From contig NZ_LMJL01000008.1 in the NCBI RefSeq assembly GCF_001429295.1, positions 1,263,109-1,327,108 on the forward strand: a stretch of DNA of 64,000 nucleotides. Direction: 5' to 3'. Position numbers and translations under genes: made by a program. This stretch comes from Flavobacterium sp. Root935 (GTDB lineage Bacteria; Bacteroidota; Bacteroidia; Flavobacteriales; Flavobacteriaceae). Shown here piece by piece: positions 1 to 7,388 of the stretch. A model generated the notes under the pieces. It was given only the letters and a program-made list of their open reading frames with translations, searched no databases and was not told the DNA's origin. Numbering within the stretch: the stretch's first letter is position 1; each line of letters begins with the position of its first letter.

Positions 1-1578
1 AAAAAAGCCAAACATCTTATGACAGACGAAATGCTCTTGATAATTTCACTGGCACTTTGTTTAATGATGGTTATTTTTGCTGCAAATGTTGGTTTTTCTC
101 CAGCTTTAGGCGCATTTATCATGGGTTCTATTATTGCTGAAACTACAATGGCAGAAAAAATCGAACATTTAATTCAGCCTGTAAAAGATTTATTTGGCGC
201 GGTTTTCTTTGTATCCGTAGGAATGTTGATTAATCCGGGAACTTTAGTGACTTATGCACTTCCTGTGGCTTTAATTACACTGATAACTATTTTCGGAAAA
301 GCATTTAGTTCATCTATTGGAGCGTTAATTTCTGGTCAGCCTCTTAAACAATCTGTTCAAACGGGAATGAGTCTGGCGCAAATTGGAGAGTTTTCATTTA
401 TTATTGCCACGCTTGGTATGACTTTGAAAGTAACCAGCGATTTCTTGTACCCCATTATTGTGGCAGTATCGGCAGTTACAACTTTTACAACTCCATTCTT
501 AATCAAATATTCTGAAACATTTGCTCAATTTTTAGAATCAAAAATGCCCAAAAAATGGGTTAAAAACATCAACCGCTACAGTGTAAATGCGCAGGCAATT
601 AAGTCTGTCAGTACTTGGCAGATTGTATTGCGGTCTTCAATCACTCAAATTATTCTTCATACTATAATTATTGCGGCTATTATTTTATTGTCATCTCGAT
701 TTGTAGCGCCGTTAGTAGCCGATACTAGATTCGGAAATACTTTAGCCGCCTTACTAACATTGGTGATAATTGCGCCGTTTTTATGGGCTCTCTCGCTTCG
801 ACGCGTTAAAGTAGAAGAAGTAGAAATACTTTGGGAAGAACGAAAATATCGTGGAGCCCTTTTAATGCTGATTTTAATTAGAATGAGCCTTGGATTATTT
901 TTTGTTGGATTTTTATTGAATATTTTCTTCTCTCCTTTAGTAGCATTTGTTGCGTTGATTATCGCTATTGCTGCCTATCAAATTTTCCCTAAAAAACTGA
1001 ACGAACAATACCATAGAATTGAAAATCACTTTTTGAAAAATCTTAATGACCGCGAAAACAAAAAAATAGACAGAAGATATGCCAATTTAATGCCATGGGA
1101 CGGTCACATGTCTTTTTTTGAAATTAAAAAAGAATCTAATTTAGTTGGTAAAACGTTACAGGAATTAAAAATTAGGGAACAATTAGGAATTAATATAGCC
1201 TATATCAAAAGAGGCGAAGTTACTATACCAATTCCAACAAAAAATGAACGCCTATTTCCTGGAGATGAAATCTGCGTAATTGGAACAGATGCTCAAATTG
1301 TTGAATTCACTAAATTTTTAACTCAGAATGAAACTGAGGCACCTGGAAAAGTGGAAGAAACTAATATTGTACTACGTCAGCTCGAAGTTTCTCAGGAAGA
1401 ATTCATTCAAAAAAGCATCGGGCAATTTAGAGCAAAAACCGACGGGATGGTTGTGGGAATCGAACGAAACGGAAATCGTATCTTAAATCCAGAATCTAGT
1501 TTAATCTTAGAGAAAAACGATATTCTCTGGGTGGTTGGTGACAAAAAAAGAATGACTGATTTATTAGCGGTGAAATAG
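1..1578 (+). CDS. CPA2-type cation:proton antiporter, C-terminal part (5' end outside window)
   Basis: The reading frame is open to the first base, so the true start lies upstream; the ATG at 19 is probably an internal methionine. What remains is the later part of a KefB-like monovalent cation:proton antiporter of the inner membrane. Transmembrane segments fill roughly residues 1-165 and 200-330 counted from that ATG. Two RCK_C (TrkA-C) regulatory domains follow, at about 365-430 and 445-515, each with the LxGDEI/LEKNDI-type turn and a VIG/VVG strand. Antiporters with cytosolic TrkA-C domains usually exchange K+ or Na+ for H+ and are gated by a small ligand; which ion is used here cannot be told. 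A convergent repeat hairpin separates it from the peroxiredoxin gene. Confidence 0.85.
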   Translation, partial: KKAKHLMTDEMLLIISLALCLMMVIFAANVGFSPALGAFIMGSIIAETTMAEKIEHLIQPVKDLFGAVFFVSVGMLINPGTLVTYALPVALITLITIFGKAFSSSIGALISGQPLKQSVQTGMSLAQIGEFSFIIATLGMTLKVTSDFLYPIIVAVSAVTTFTTPFLIKYSETFAQFLESKMPKKWVKNINRYSVNAQAIKSVSTWQIVLRSSITQIILHTIIIAAIILLSSRFVAPLVADTRFGNTLAALLTLVIIAPFLWALSLRRVKVEEVEILWEERKYRGALLMLILIRMSLGLFFVGFLLNIFFSPLVAFVALIIAIAAYQIFPKKLNEQYHRIENHFLKNLNDRENKKIDRRYANLMPWDGHMSFFEIKKESNLVGKTLQELKIREQLGINIAYIKRGEVTIPIPTKNERLFPGDEICVIGTDAQIVEFTKFLTQNETEAPGKVEETNIVLRQLEVSQEEFIQKSIGQFRAKTDGMVVGIERNGNRILNPESSLILEKNDILWVVGDKKRMTDLLAVK

Positions 1579-1589
1579 TTTTTTTTGAG

Positions 1590-1722
1590 GGGCTAAGTTT
1601 CTGAGATACTAAGATACTAAGATTCTAAGTTTCCTTTTAATATAATTAAGGCGCTAAGATGGTAAGCTTCTACGAGAGAAAAACTTAGCATCTTAGCGCC
1701 TAGTATCTTAGAACCTTTTAGG
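1590..1722. repeat. Family A mirrored repeat (CTAAG words)
   Basis: The left arm (about 1590-1632) iterates words such as GATACTAAG and GATTCTAAG. The right arm (about 1681-1720) carries the reverse complements CTTAGCATC, CTTAGCGCC and AGTATCTTAG. Together they form a long imperfect hairpin between convergent genes. It may act as a two-way transcription end. The same words recur at 7230-7388 and 30215-30309. Confidence 0.75.
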
Positions 1723-2361
1723 CTACTTATTCGGCTGTGGTGTCAAACGTAAATAAGGTTTAATTGGTGTATGTCCTTTTGGGAATTTCGATGGAATGTC
1801 GCTGTCTGGAATTGCAGGTGCGATAACTACATCTTCGCCATCCTTCCAGTTTGCAGGCGTTGCAACACTATAATTTGCAGTCAATTGCAGACTATCAATT
1901 ACACGAAGTAATTCGTCAAAATTTCTTCCTGTCGAAGCTGGATACGTTAAAGTCAATTTGATTTTTTTGTCTGGTCCGATAACAAAAACAGAACGTACTG
2001 TAAATTTATCGCTCGCATTTGGATGAAGCATATCGTATAAATTAGCTACTTTTTTATCTTCATCGGCAATGATAGGGAAATTAACTTCTGTATTTTGAGT
2101 CTCGTTGATATCTTTAATCCACTCTTTGTGCGACTCCAAACCATCTACACTCAAAGCAATAACTTTCGTATTTCTTTTAGTAAATTCAGGAACATAATTC
2201 GCTACAGTTCCTAATTCAGTTGTACAAACAGGAGTAAAATCTGCTGGATGCGAAAATAATACACCCCAAGAATCTCCCAGCCATTCATGAAAATTAATTG
2301 GTCCCTGCGTGGTTTCTGCATGGAAATCTGGAGCTATATCGCCTAATCTTAATGTTGACAT
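1723..2361 (-). CDS. 1-Cys peroxiredoxin (Prx6 type)
   Basis: Reduces hydrogen peroxide and organic hydroperoxides in the cytoplasm. The 212-residue length and C-terminal extension fit the Prx6 subfamily. The active-site PxxxTxxC motif is present, with P39, T43 and C46, and R123 follows in the expected FTVRSVF strand. C46 is the only cysteine in the protein, so it must work by the 1-Cys mechanism with an external reductant. It is a single gene, convergent with the antiporter and followed upstream by an unrelated permease on the same strand. I see no OxyR-like site in the short upstream gap. Confidence 0.93.
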   Translation of the reverse strand: MSTLRLGDIAPDFHAETTQGPINFHEWLGDSWGVLFSHPADFTPVCTTELGTVANYVPEFTKRNTKVIALSVDGLESHKEWIKDINETQNTEVNFPIIADEDKKVANLYDMLHPNASDKFTVRSVFVIGPDKKIKLTLTYPASTGRNFDELLRVIDSLQLTANYSVATPANWKDGEDVVIAPAIPDSDIPSKFPKGHTPIKPYLRLTPQPNK

Positions 2362-2472
2362 AATTTAATTTTTTTAGTTCCTCTAAAATTAACTAAAAAA
2401 TACATTGAGAAAACAACATAGAATTAAAAAAAAGTTAAAATTCTACTTCCTCGATATAATTACTATTTTAAA

Positions 2473-3384
2473 CTAAATAAAACTTAAAACGAAGTACCAA
2501 ACAGCAAGAGTTACAAATGAAATTGGAATTCCGAAACCGATCATCATACTGCTTAATTTGGGCTTTAAACCATAAGTTGAAGCTAAAATAGCACCCGTAA
2601 TCATTGGAGCCATAGCAGTTTCCATTAAGGTGATTTTTATAACTTCAGAGCGTTGATTAAAAATAAAAACATATAGTACAAAGATTATGAAAGGAACTAA
2701 AATTAACTTAAAGAAAAGTCCCAGTCTCAAGAATTTCCAATGCTGGCTTTTTCGATCAAAAGTTAATTGGAGACCAACAGAAAGCAAAGCTAAAGGCGTT
2801 ACTAAACTGCCTATTTTCAATAACAGTGATTGAATATTTTCATTTAAATCAAATTGGAAAATGTTCATCAAACATGATATAACAAACATGATAAAAGGCG
2901 GAAACAGAATTATTTTTTTCAAAATTCCCAAAGCGTTTGGGCTTCCTTTAGAATAAAAAGCTGCTGTAAACACACCAAGAGTCGATACAACGACAAAAGT
3001 TCCAGGCTGATCGACCAACACTGCCGTTTCTAATCCTTTTTTTCCAAATAAAGCTTCAATAATTGGATAACCAAGAAAAGAGCTATTACTCAATCCAGCA
3101 GTTAAAATCAAACACCCAATTAATTTATTAGACCAGCCATTTCTTCTTCCTAAAAAATGAAAAAACACAAAGGCTAATAAATAAGTAATCCACCCTGCTC
3201 CTATTGGAAACAAAAGTTCACTGCTCCATTTTATTTTCGGAATGTGATATAAGGTGATCGCAGGGAGACAGAAATAAATAACAATTTTATTAAGTGTCTT
3301 ATAGATATGAGTAGGAAATTGTTTTACGTGTTGTAAAACTAAACCTAGGGAAAGAAAGAGAAATATCAATATAAAGTTGTTCAT
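2473..3384 (-). CDS. AEC-family permease
   Basis: Ten-helix inner-membrane carrier of the auxin efflux carrier/malate permease family, almost entirely hydrophobic over about 303 residues. The frame stays open to an ATG at 3435, but I place the start at the second methionine (3384). The protein then begins MNNFILIFLFLSLG, a normal first helix, and a TAnnTTTG promoter box lies at 3400-3407, inside the longer version. The asparagine/glycine-rich stretch TAGLSNSSFLGYP is the typical AEC signature region. The substrate is unknown; relatives move malate, malonate or other organic anions. It is divergent from the Crp/Fnr-like regulator gene. Confidence 0.85.
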   Translation of the reverse strand: MNNFILIFLFLSLGLVLQHVKQFPTHIYKTLNKIVIYFCLPAITLYHIPKIKWSSELLFPIGAGWITYLLAFVFFHFLGRRNGWSNKLIGCLILTAGLSNSSFLGYPIIEALFGKKGLETAVLVDQPGTFVVVSTLGVFTAAFYSKGSPNALGILKKIILFPPFIMFVISCLMNIFQFDLNENIQSLLLKIGSLVTPLALLSVGLQLTFDRKSQHWKFLRLGLFFKLILVPFIIFVLYVFIFNQRSEVIKITLMETAMAPMITGAILASTYGLKPKLSSMMIGFGIPISFVTLAVWYFVLSFI

Positions 3385-3399
3385 ATCACGGCTTACGCA

Positions 3400-3407
3400 C
3401 AAAAATA
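3400..3407 (-). promoter_or_regulatory. Promoter -7 box for the AEC permease
   Basis: Exact match to the Bacteroidota -7 consensus TAnnTTTG (TATTTTTG on the minus strand), 15 nt before the ATG at 3384. A TTTG lies upstream, but about 25 nt away. The box argues for the shorter start. Confidence 0.45.
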
Positions 3408-3487
3408 GGAATTTATAAATTGCGATGCTGAACAAATTATAGCACTTCTTTAAGTTTTTTGTTACTTTTAATATTTAAAAAAAAGTA

Positions 3488-4054
3488 ATGCAGCAAATAC
3501 GAGACAATTTGGAACGAATGGTAAAACTTTCTGATGAAGACTGGAATATCTTTTCGTCAAAACTTATCCGTCAGGAATTTTCAAAGAAAACGGCAATTCT
3601 TCATACTGGCCACGTTGAAAGTTACCTTTCCTTTATAGAAAAAGGAATCGTTAGGTACTACATTCCTTCAGAAAATAAAGATCTCACTTTTACTTTTGTA
3701 TTTGATGGCGAATTTACAAGTGGTTACGACTCCTTTATTACCCGATTACCCGTAAATTATACTATTGAAACTCTTGCAGATACTATATTATGGCGTATCT
3801 CTTATAATGATCTTCAGTATATTTATGCCAAAACCGAAATCGGTAATACTATCGGCCGTTTGGCAAGCGAAGTATTATTTCTTAAAAAATCAAAAAGAGA
3901 ATTGTCGTTACTAAATGATTCTGCAGAACAACGATACCTTAATTTATTTACTGAGCAACCTCAATTAATTCAAAAAATACCTCAAAAATACCTTGCTTCT
4001 TATATCGGTATTACTCCACAAGCTTTAAGCCGAATTAGAAAGCGCATTTCATAA
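3488..4054 (+). CDS. Crp/Fnr-family transcriptional regulator
   Basis: 188 residues with an N-terminal cyclic-nucleotide-binding-like beta barrel (about 20-120) and a short C-terminal helix-turn-helix whose recognition part is YLASYIGITPQALSRIRKR. The FNR iron-sulphur cysteines are absent. The canonical phosphate-binding cassette (RxS near the end of the barrel) is not obvious, so it may not bind cAMP. This short Crp-like form is common in Bacteroidota and often controls a neighbouring small operon. Here the next gene, 61 bp downstream on the same strand, encodes a DoxX-like membrane protein and is the likely target. That link is inferred from position only. Confidence 0.85.
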   Translation: MQQIRDNLERMVKLSDEDWNIFSSKLIRQEFSKKTAILHTGHVESYLSFIEKGIVRYYIPSENKDLTFTFVFDGEFTSGYDSFITRLPVNYTIETLADTILWRISYNDLQYIYAKTEIGNTIGRLASEVLFLKKSKRELSLLNDSAEQRYLNLFTEQPQLIQKIPQKYLASYIGITPQALSRIRKRIS

Positions 4055-4064
4055 CCCAGGTTCA

Positions 4065-4095
4065 TTGTTTTAGGTTTCTTTACTGTGCAACTTTG
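4065..4095 (+). promoter_or_regulatory. Candidate promoter for the DoxX-like gene
   Basis: TTG at 4065-4067 and CAACTTTG at 4088-4095 (7 of 8 to TAnnTTTG) are 20 bp apart, the usual spacing for Bacteroidota housekeeping promoters. The ATG follows at 4116. This suggests the gene can be transcribed separately from the regulator before it. Confidence 0.4.
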
Positions 4096-4115
4096 TATAA
4101 TAAAAACAAAAAGAT

Positions 4116-4580
4116 ATGGAAACCTTAATTGTATTATTTGGTGCTTTTACTGCAACTCTACTTATTATCTGGCTTACAACCAAACGACTTGAACTATCAT
4201 TCTCAGGAAGGGTTGCCATGGCACTTATGCTAGTATTTACAGCTATAGGTCATTTTGCCTTTACGAAAGGAATGGCAATGATGATTTCTTTTTTACCTTG
4301 GGCAAACGCCATTGTACTGGCGACAGGAATTATAGAATTAGTCGCTGCAATTGGACTCCTATTGCCAAGTACCAAAGTCCTTACCGGAAATTTGCTTATT
4401 TTATTTTTTATACTGCTACTTCCGGCTAACATTTATGCGGCTAGTAATAATATCAATTTGCAAACTGCAGACTATACAGGCAAAGGACTTTCCTATTTAT
4501 GGCTTAGAATCCCAATGCAACTTCTTTTTATACTTTGGGTATATTTTTCTTCTATTAGGAATAATCAAAAATCAAAATAG
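4116..4580 (+). CDS. DoxX-like small membrane protein
   Basis: 154 residues with four hydrophobic segments, at about 3-20, 33-55, 64-85 and 92-110, plus a fifth near the C terminus. The arrangement ATGIIELVAAIGLLLP in the third helix is typical of DoxX/SURF4-like proteins. Their biochemical role in bacteria is mostly undefined; some take part in thiol stress and respiratory-chain protection. It follows the Crp/Fnr-like gene and is followed by a hairpin terminator. Confidence 0.75.
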   Translation: METLIVLFGAFTATLLIIWLTTKRLELSFSGRVAMALMLVFTAIGHFAFTKGMAMMISFLPWANAIVLATGIIELVAAIGLLLPSTKVLTGNLLILFFILLLPANIYAASNNINLQTADYTGKGLSYLWLRIPMQLLFILWVYFSSIRNNQKSK

Positions 4581-4592
4581 TCAATCAGGAAA

Positions 4593-4624
4593 ATGCGCAT
4601 CATTCAATTTAATGATGTGCATCT
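4593..4624 (+). terminator. Rho-independent terminator of the DoxX-like gene
   Basis: A stem of about 12 bp (ATGCGCATCATT against AATGATGTGCAT) with a 6-nt loop, followed by a run of Ts. It starts 12 bp after the stop codon. Confidence 0.7.
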
Positions 4625-4708
4625 TTTTTGCTTTTCACTGGTTAAGTGACTTTTAAGTACCAAAAATTAATTTTTAGTTAAAACTTTTTTTATTTCAAAA
4701 AAGCCACT

Positions 4709-4716
4709 TATATTTG
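4709..4716 (+). promoter_or_regulatory. Promoter -7 box of the Rrf2 regulator gene
   Basis: TATATTTG matches TAnnTTTG exactly, 19 bp before the ATG at 4736. Its last base overlaps the palindrome at 4715-4733, so a protein bound there would cover the transcription start. No clear -33 TTG is visible. Confidence 0.5.
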
Positions 4717-4733
4717 TAACATATTTTATTACA
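4715..4733. promoter_or_regulatory. Palindromic operator-like site, copy 1 (Rrf2 autoregulation)
   Basis: TGTAACATATTTTATTACA is a 19-bp near-palindrome centred on a T, with only two mismatched pairs. It sits at the predicted transcription start of the Rrf2 gene. A nearly identical sequence precedes the next gene (5166-5182). Confidence 0.6.
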
Positions 4734-4735
4734 GT

Positions 4736-5143
4736 ATGATTTCAGGTAAATTTGCCATAACGATTCACATTCTTACTTTGCTCCATAAATTCCCAAATGA
4801 TTTTTTGTCATCTGAGTTTATTGCGGGAAGTATTAATTTAAATCCTGTTTTGGTTCGAAAAGAAATTGCCAACCTAAAAGCTCATCATGTTGTAGAAAGT
4901 AAAGAAGGAAAAAATGGCGGTACAAAATTGGCGGTTAATGCTGCTGAACTGACTTTAAAACAAATATTCGAAATGACCTTTGAAACTATTGGTTTAGGTT
5001 TTGCTAAAAATCAGCCAAATCCTGATTGTCCTGTTGGAAAAAACATCAATCAGCATTTGGAAGCTTTATATAGCGAAATGAACCAAAAAGTTAGCACACA
5101 GCTGGAAGCAATTTCATTGGAAGATTTTTCGAATCAATTTTAA
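4736..5143 (+). CDS. Rrf2-family transcriptional regulator (YwnA-like)
   Basis: 135 residues with the N-terminal winged helix of the Rrf2 family (about 1-65) and the typical wing GKNGGTKLA. The only cysteine is C98, so the three-cysteine iron-sulphur site of IscR and NsrR is missing. It is therefore more like YwnA/CymR-type Rrf2 proteins that sense by other means, possibly thiol oxidation at C98 in the motif NPDCPVG. It is followed after 57 bp by an NmrA-like NAD(P)-binding protein gene, the same pairing as ywnA-ywnB in Bacillus subtilis. A shared palindrome in front of both genes suggests it represses itself and its neighbour. Confidence 0.88.
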   Translation: MISGKFAITIHILTLLHKFPNDFLSSEFIAGSINLNPVLVRKEIANLKAHHVVESKEGKNGGTKLAVNAAELTLKQIFEMTFETIGLGFAKNQPNPDCPVGKNINQHLEALYSEMNQKVSTQLEAISLEDFSNQF

Positions 5144-5165
5144 AACTATTTTTTTAACCTAAACT

Positions 5166-5182
5166 GTAACATTTTTTATTAC
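5166..5182. promoter_or_regulatory. Palindromic operator-like site, copy 2 (in front of the NAD(P)-binding protein gene)
   Basis: GTAACATTTTTTATTAC differs from the site before the Rrf2 gene at one central base and keeps the GTAACA...TATTAC half sites. It lies 18 bp before the ATG at 5201. Two copies at matching positions before adjacent genes point to one regulator. Confidence 0.6.
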
Positions 5183-5200
5183 TAAATAAATTTATATATT

Positions 5201-5842
5201 ATGAAAATCGCACTTATCGGAGCAACAGGATTTGTTGGCTCAGCAATTTTAAACGAATTAGCAGATAGAAAACATGAAATTACTGCAATAGCAAGAACTC
5301 CAAAAGATACTGCAAACGCCATTTGGGTTGCTGCAGATATTTTTAATGTTGATGCATTGGCAGAAATTTTAAAAGGCCACGATACAATTATTAACGCATA
5401 TAATCCAGGTTGGACAAACCCAAACATCTATGATGACTTTTTAGCAGGTTCTAAAGCTATTCAGGAAGCAGTTAAAAAATCAGGAGTTAAACGTTTCATT
5501 ACTATTGGCGGAGGCGGAAGTTTGTTTGTTGCTCCAGGTTTACAAGCAGTTGATACTCCAGATTTTCCAAAAGAATTTTATGCAGGCGCTACAGCGGCAA
5601 GAGATTATTTAAATGTAATTAAGGAAGAAAAAGATTTAGACTGGGCATTCTTCAGTCCTGCTTTTGAAATGCATGGCGGAATTACAACAGGAAGAACAGG
5701 AAAATATCGTTTAGGATTAGAAAATCCAGTATTTAACGACGAGCAAAGAAGTATTTTATCTGTAGAAGATTTAGCAGTTGTTATTGCTGATGAAGCAGAA
5801 AATCCAAAACATCATCAAGTTAGATTTACAGCTGGTTACTAA
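5201..5842 (+). CDS. NmrA/YwnB-like NAD(P)-binding protein
   Basis: 213 residues with an N-terminal Rossmann fold; the dinucleotide loop GATGFVGS is at residues 8-15. It follows the atypical SDR pattern of YwnB and flavin-reductase-like proteins: IARTPKD after the second strand, an ITIGGGGSLF strand, and no YxxxK catalytic pair. Such proteins bind NAD(P)H and may act as quinone or flavin reductases or as redox sensors; the substrate is unknown. Its pairing with an Rrf2 regulator and the shared operator suggest a response to electrophile or oxidative stress. That is inferred from YwnA/YwnB and similar pairs. Confidence 0.85.
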   Translation: MKIALIGATGFVGSAILNELADRKHEITAIARTPKDTANAIWVAADIFNVDALAEILKGHDTIINAYNPGWTNPNIYDDFLAGSKAIQEAVKKSGVKRFITIGGGGSLFVAPGLQAVDTPDFPKEFYAGATAARDYLNVIKEEKDLDWAFFSPAFEMHGGITTGRTGKYRLGLENPVFNDEQRSILSVEDLAVVIADEAENPKHHQVRFTAGY

Positions 5843-5852
5843 TTTTTTTTTA

Positions 5853-6060
5853 GCCACGAATTACACGAATTTTCACGAATTGTTTGTTCCTATTTATAGA
5901 AGCTAATTTACTCATGTCATCCTTATCGAAGGCGAAGGACGCACAAGTAACTCACAATTAATATTTTCAATCTTTGTCGAGCTGGTTTAGAGTCCTTCGA
6001 CTTCGCTCAGGATGACAAAAAAAGCGTTAAAAATTAGAGGAAATTCGAGTAATTCGTGGC
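5853..6060. repeat. Nested inverted repeat in the gap before meaB
   Basis: The outer arms (5853-5873 and 6041-6060) are built on ACGAATT/AATTCG words. The inner arms (about 5917-5940 and 5992-6015) pair ATCCTTATCGAAGGC with the complement of CGACTTCGCTCAGGAT. The gap 5843-6145 has no gene; this element and the terminator at 6073-6116 are all I see in it. Confidence 0.75.
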
Positions 6061-6072
6061 AAACCTAACAAC

Positions 6073-6116
6073 ACAGTTTCAAAGGAACAATTGTCTTTTG
6101 AAACTGTTTTTGTTTT
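6073..6116 (+). terminator. Hairpin terminator after the nested repeat
   Basis: An 11-bp perfect stem (ACAGTTTCAAA against TTTGAAACTGT) followed by TTTTTG. It probably ends transcription from the Rrf2/NAD(P)-binding protein region before meaB. Confidence 0.6.
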
Positions 6117-6145
6117 CTGTACTTTTACAATATTAAAAAAGTATT

Positions 6146-7243
6146 TTGTCAAGTTTTAAAAAACAGTCGAGCAGCATTACTGAAAAAGCTGGAATTTCAC
6201 CTCCTGAAATCACCAATGTTTCGGCTATCAATCAAATTAAAAGCAAACGCAGACAACAGCCCTCTTCTGAGGAATTAATTAAAGGAATTTTAGATGGTAG
6301 CAGAACTTCTTTAAGCCGTGCTATAACTTTAATCGAAAGTACAAATCCAGATCATTTTGAAAAAGCCAGTGCAGTTGTTCAAGGCTGCTTACAACATGCG
6401 AATAAATCTATCCGAATAGGAATTACAGGTGTTCCCGGCGTTGGAAAAAGTACTTTTATTGAAGCTTTCGGAAAACAACTTACTGAGTTAGGAAAAAAAG
6501 TAGCCGTATTAGCAGTCGACCCAAGCAGTTCGCTTTCACACGGCAGTATTTTAGGAGATAAAACCCGAATGGAAGAATTGGTTAAAGATGAAAATGCTTT
6601 TATAAGACCAAGCGCTTCTGGGGAAACTTTAGGCGGTGTCGCGCGTAAAACGAGAGAAACAATTATTCTTTGCGAAGCTGCAGGTTTTGATACTATTATT
6701 ATAGAAACTGTTGGTGTTGGCCAAAGCGAAACTGCCGTTCACAGTATGGTTGATTTCTTTTTGCTTTTAAAAATTTCTGGTGCCGGCGATGAACTTCAAG
6801 GTATCAAACGCGGTATTATGGAAATGGCAGACGCAATTGTCATCAATAAAGCGGATGGAGATAATATCAAAAAAGCAAATCAGGCAAAACTTGAATTCAA
6901 TAGAGCTTTGCATTTGTTTCCACCAAAAAAATCAAATTGGCAGCCAAAAGTAACCACTTGCAGTTCACTGACAAAAGATGGCATTCCTGAAGTTTGGAAT
7001 ACTATTTCTGAATATTTTGAATTAACTAAAGAAAGCGGATTTTTCGACGAAAAAAGAAATGACCAAAATCATTTCTGGATGATGGAAACCATCAACGAAC
7101 AATTAAAACAAAACTTCTATAATCAGCCAGAAATTATTTCACTTTTAGAAGAAAGCAAAAAAGCAGTGCAAAAAAATGAAATTTCACCTTTTGCAGCTGC
7201 TTCTGAGTTGTTAAAATTATATTTTTCTAAAGATTCTAAGTGA
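6146..7243 (+). CDS. meaB: Methylmalonyl-CoA mutase-associated GTPase MeaB
   Basis: 365-residue G3E GTPase that guards and helps reload adenosylcobalamin on methylmalonyl-CoA mutase. The Walker A GVPGVGKST is at 95-103. The family strand AVDPSSSLSHGSILGDKTRM follows, then ETVGVGQSE (G3) and INKAD (G4). The start is a TTG at 6146; an in-frame stop lies four codons upstream and the next methionine is far inside the domain, so TTG is the only sensible choice. Its partners mutA and mutB lie about 43 kb away (49511-53236). The final codons (KDSK) and the stop are formed by a family A repeat arm. Confidence 0.93.
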   Translation: MSSFKKQSSSITEKAGISPPEITNVSAINQIKSKRRQQPSSEELIKGILDGSRTSLSRAITLIESTNPDHFEKASAVVQGCLQHANKSIRIGITGVPGVGKSTFIEAFGKQLTELGKKVAVLAVDPSSSLSHGSILGDKTRMEELVKDENAFIRPSASGETLGGVARKTRETIILCEAAGFDTIIIETVGVGQSETAVHSMVDFFLLLKISGAGDELQGIKRGIMEMADAIVINKADGDNIKKANQAKLEFNRALHLFPPKKSNWQPKVTTCSSLTKDGIPEVWNTISEYFELTKESGFFDEKRNDQNHFWMMETINEQLKQNFYNQPEIISLLEESKKAVQKNEISPFAAASELLKLYFSKDSK

Positions 7244-7388
7244 CTAAGATACTAAGTTGCTAAGATTTTAATTTAGGAAATTGTCTAGTTTTGTCACATT
7301 GAGCAAAGTCGGAATGCTCTGCAGTTCTCTGATCAAACTGACAGTATATAAAAAACTTAGAACCTTAGTATCTTAGAATCTTAGCGCC
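7230..7388. repeat. Family A mirrored repeat reaching into both flanking genes
   Basis: The left arm (7230-7268) iterates GATTCTAAG, GATACTAAG and TGCTAAG. The right arm (7353-7388) has CTTAGAACC, TTAGTATC, TTAGAATC and CTTAGCGCC. The left arm supplies the last codons of meaB; the right arm supplies the last codons and stop of the minus-strand LTA-synthase-like gene. The loop contains a CACATTGAGCAAAGTC word resembling repeats common in this lineage. Confidence 0.75.

Noticed and set aside
4351..4656. A 101-codon frame overlapping the DoxX-like gene
   Set aside because: It lies in another frame of a well-supported gene, runs through the terminator hairpin, and has shadow-like composition.
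6146..7243. Reading the GTPase as ArgK (arginine/ornithine transport kinase)
   Set aside because: The older ArgK name is applied to the same family; the presence of mutA-mutB in the window and the G3E motifs favour MeaB.
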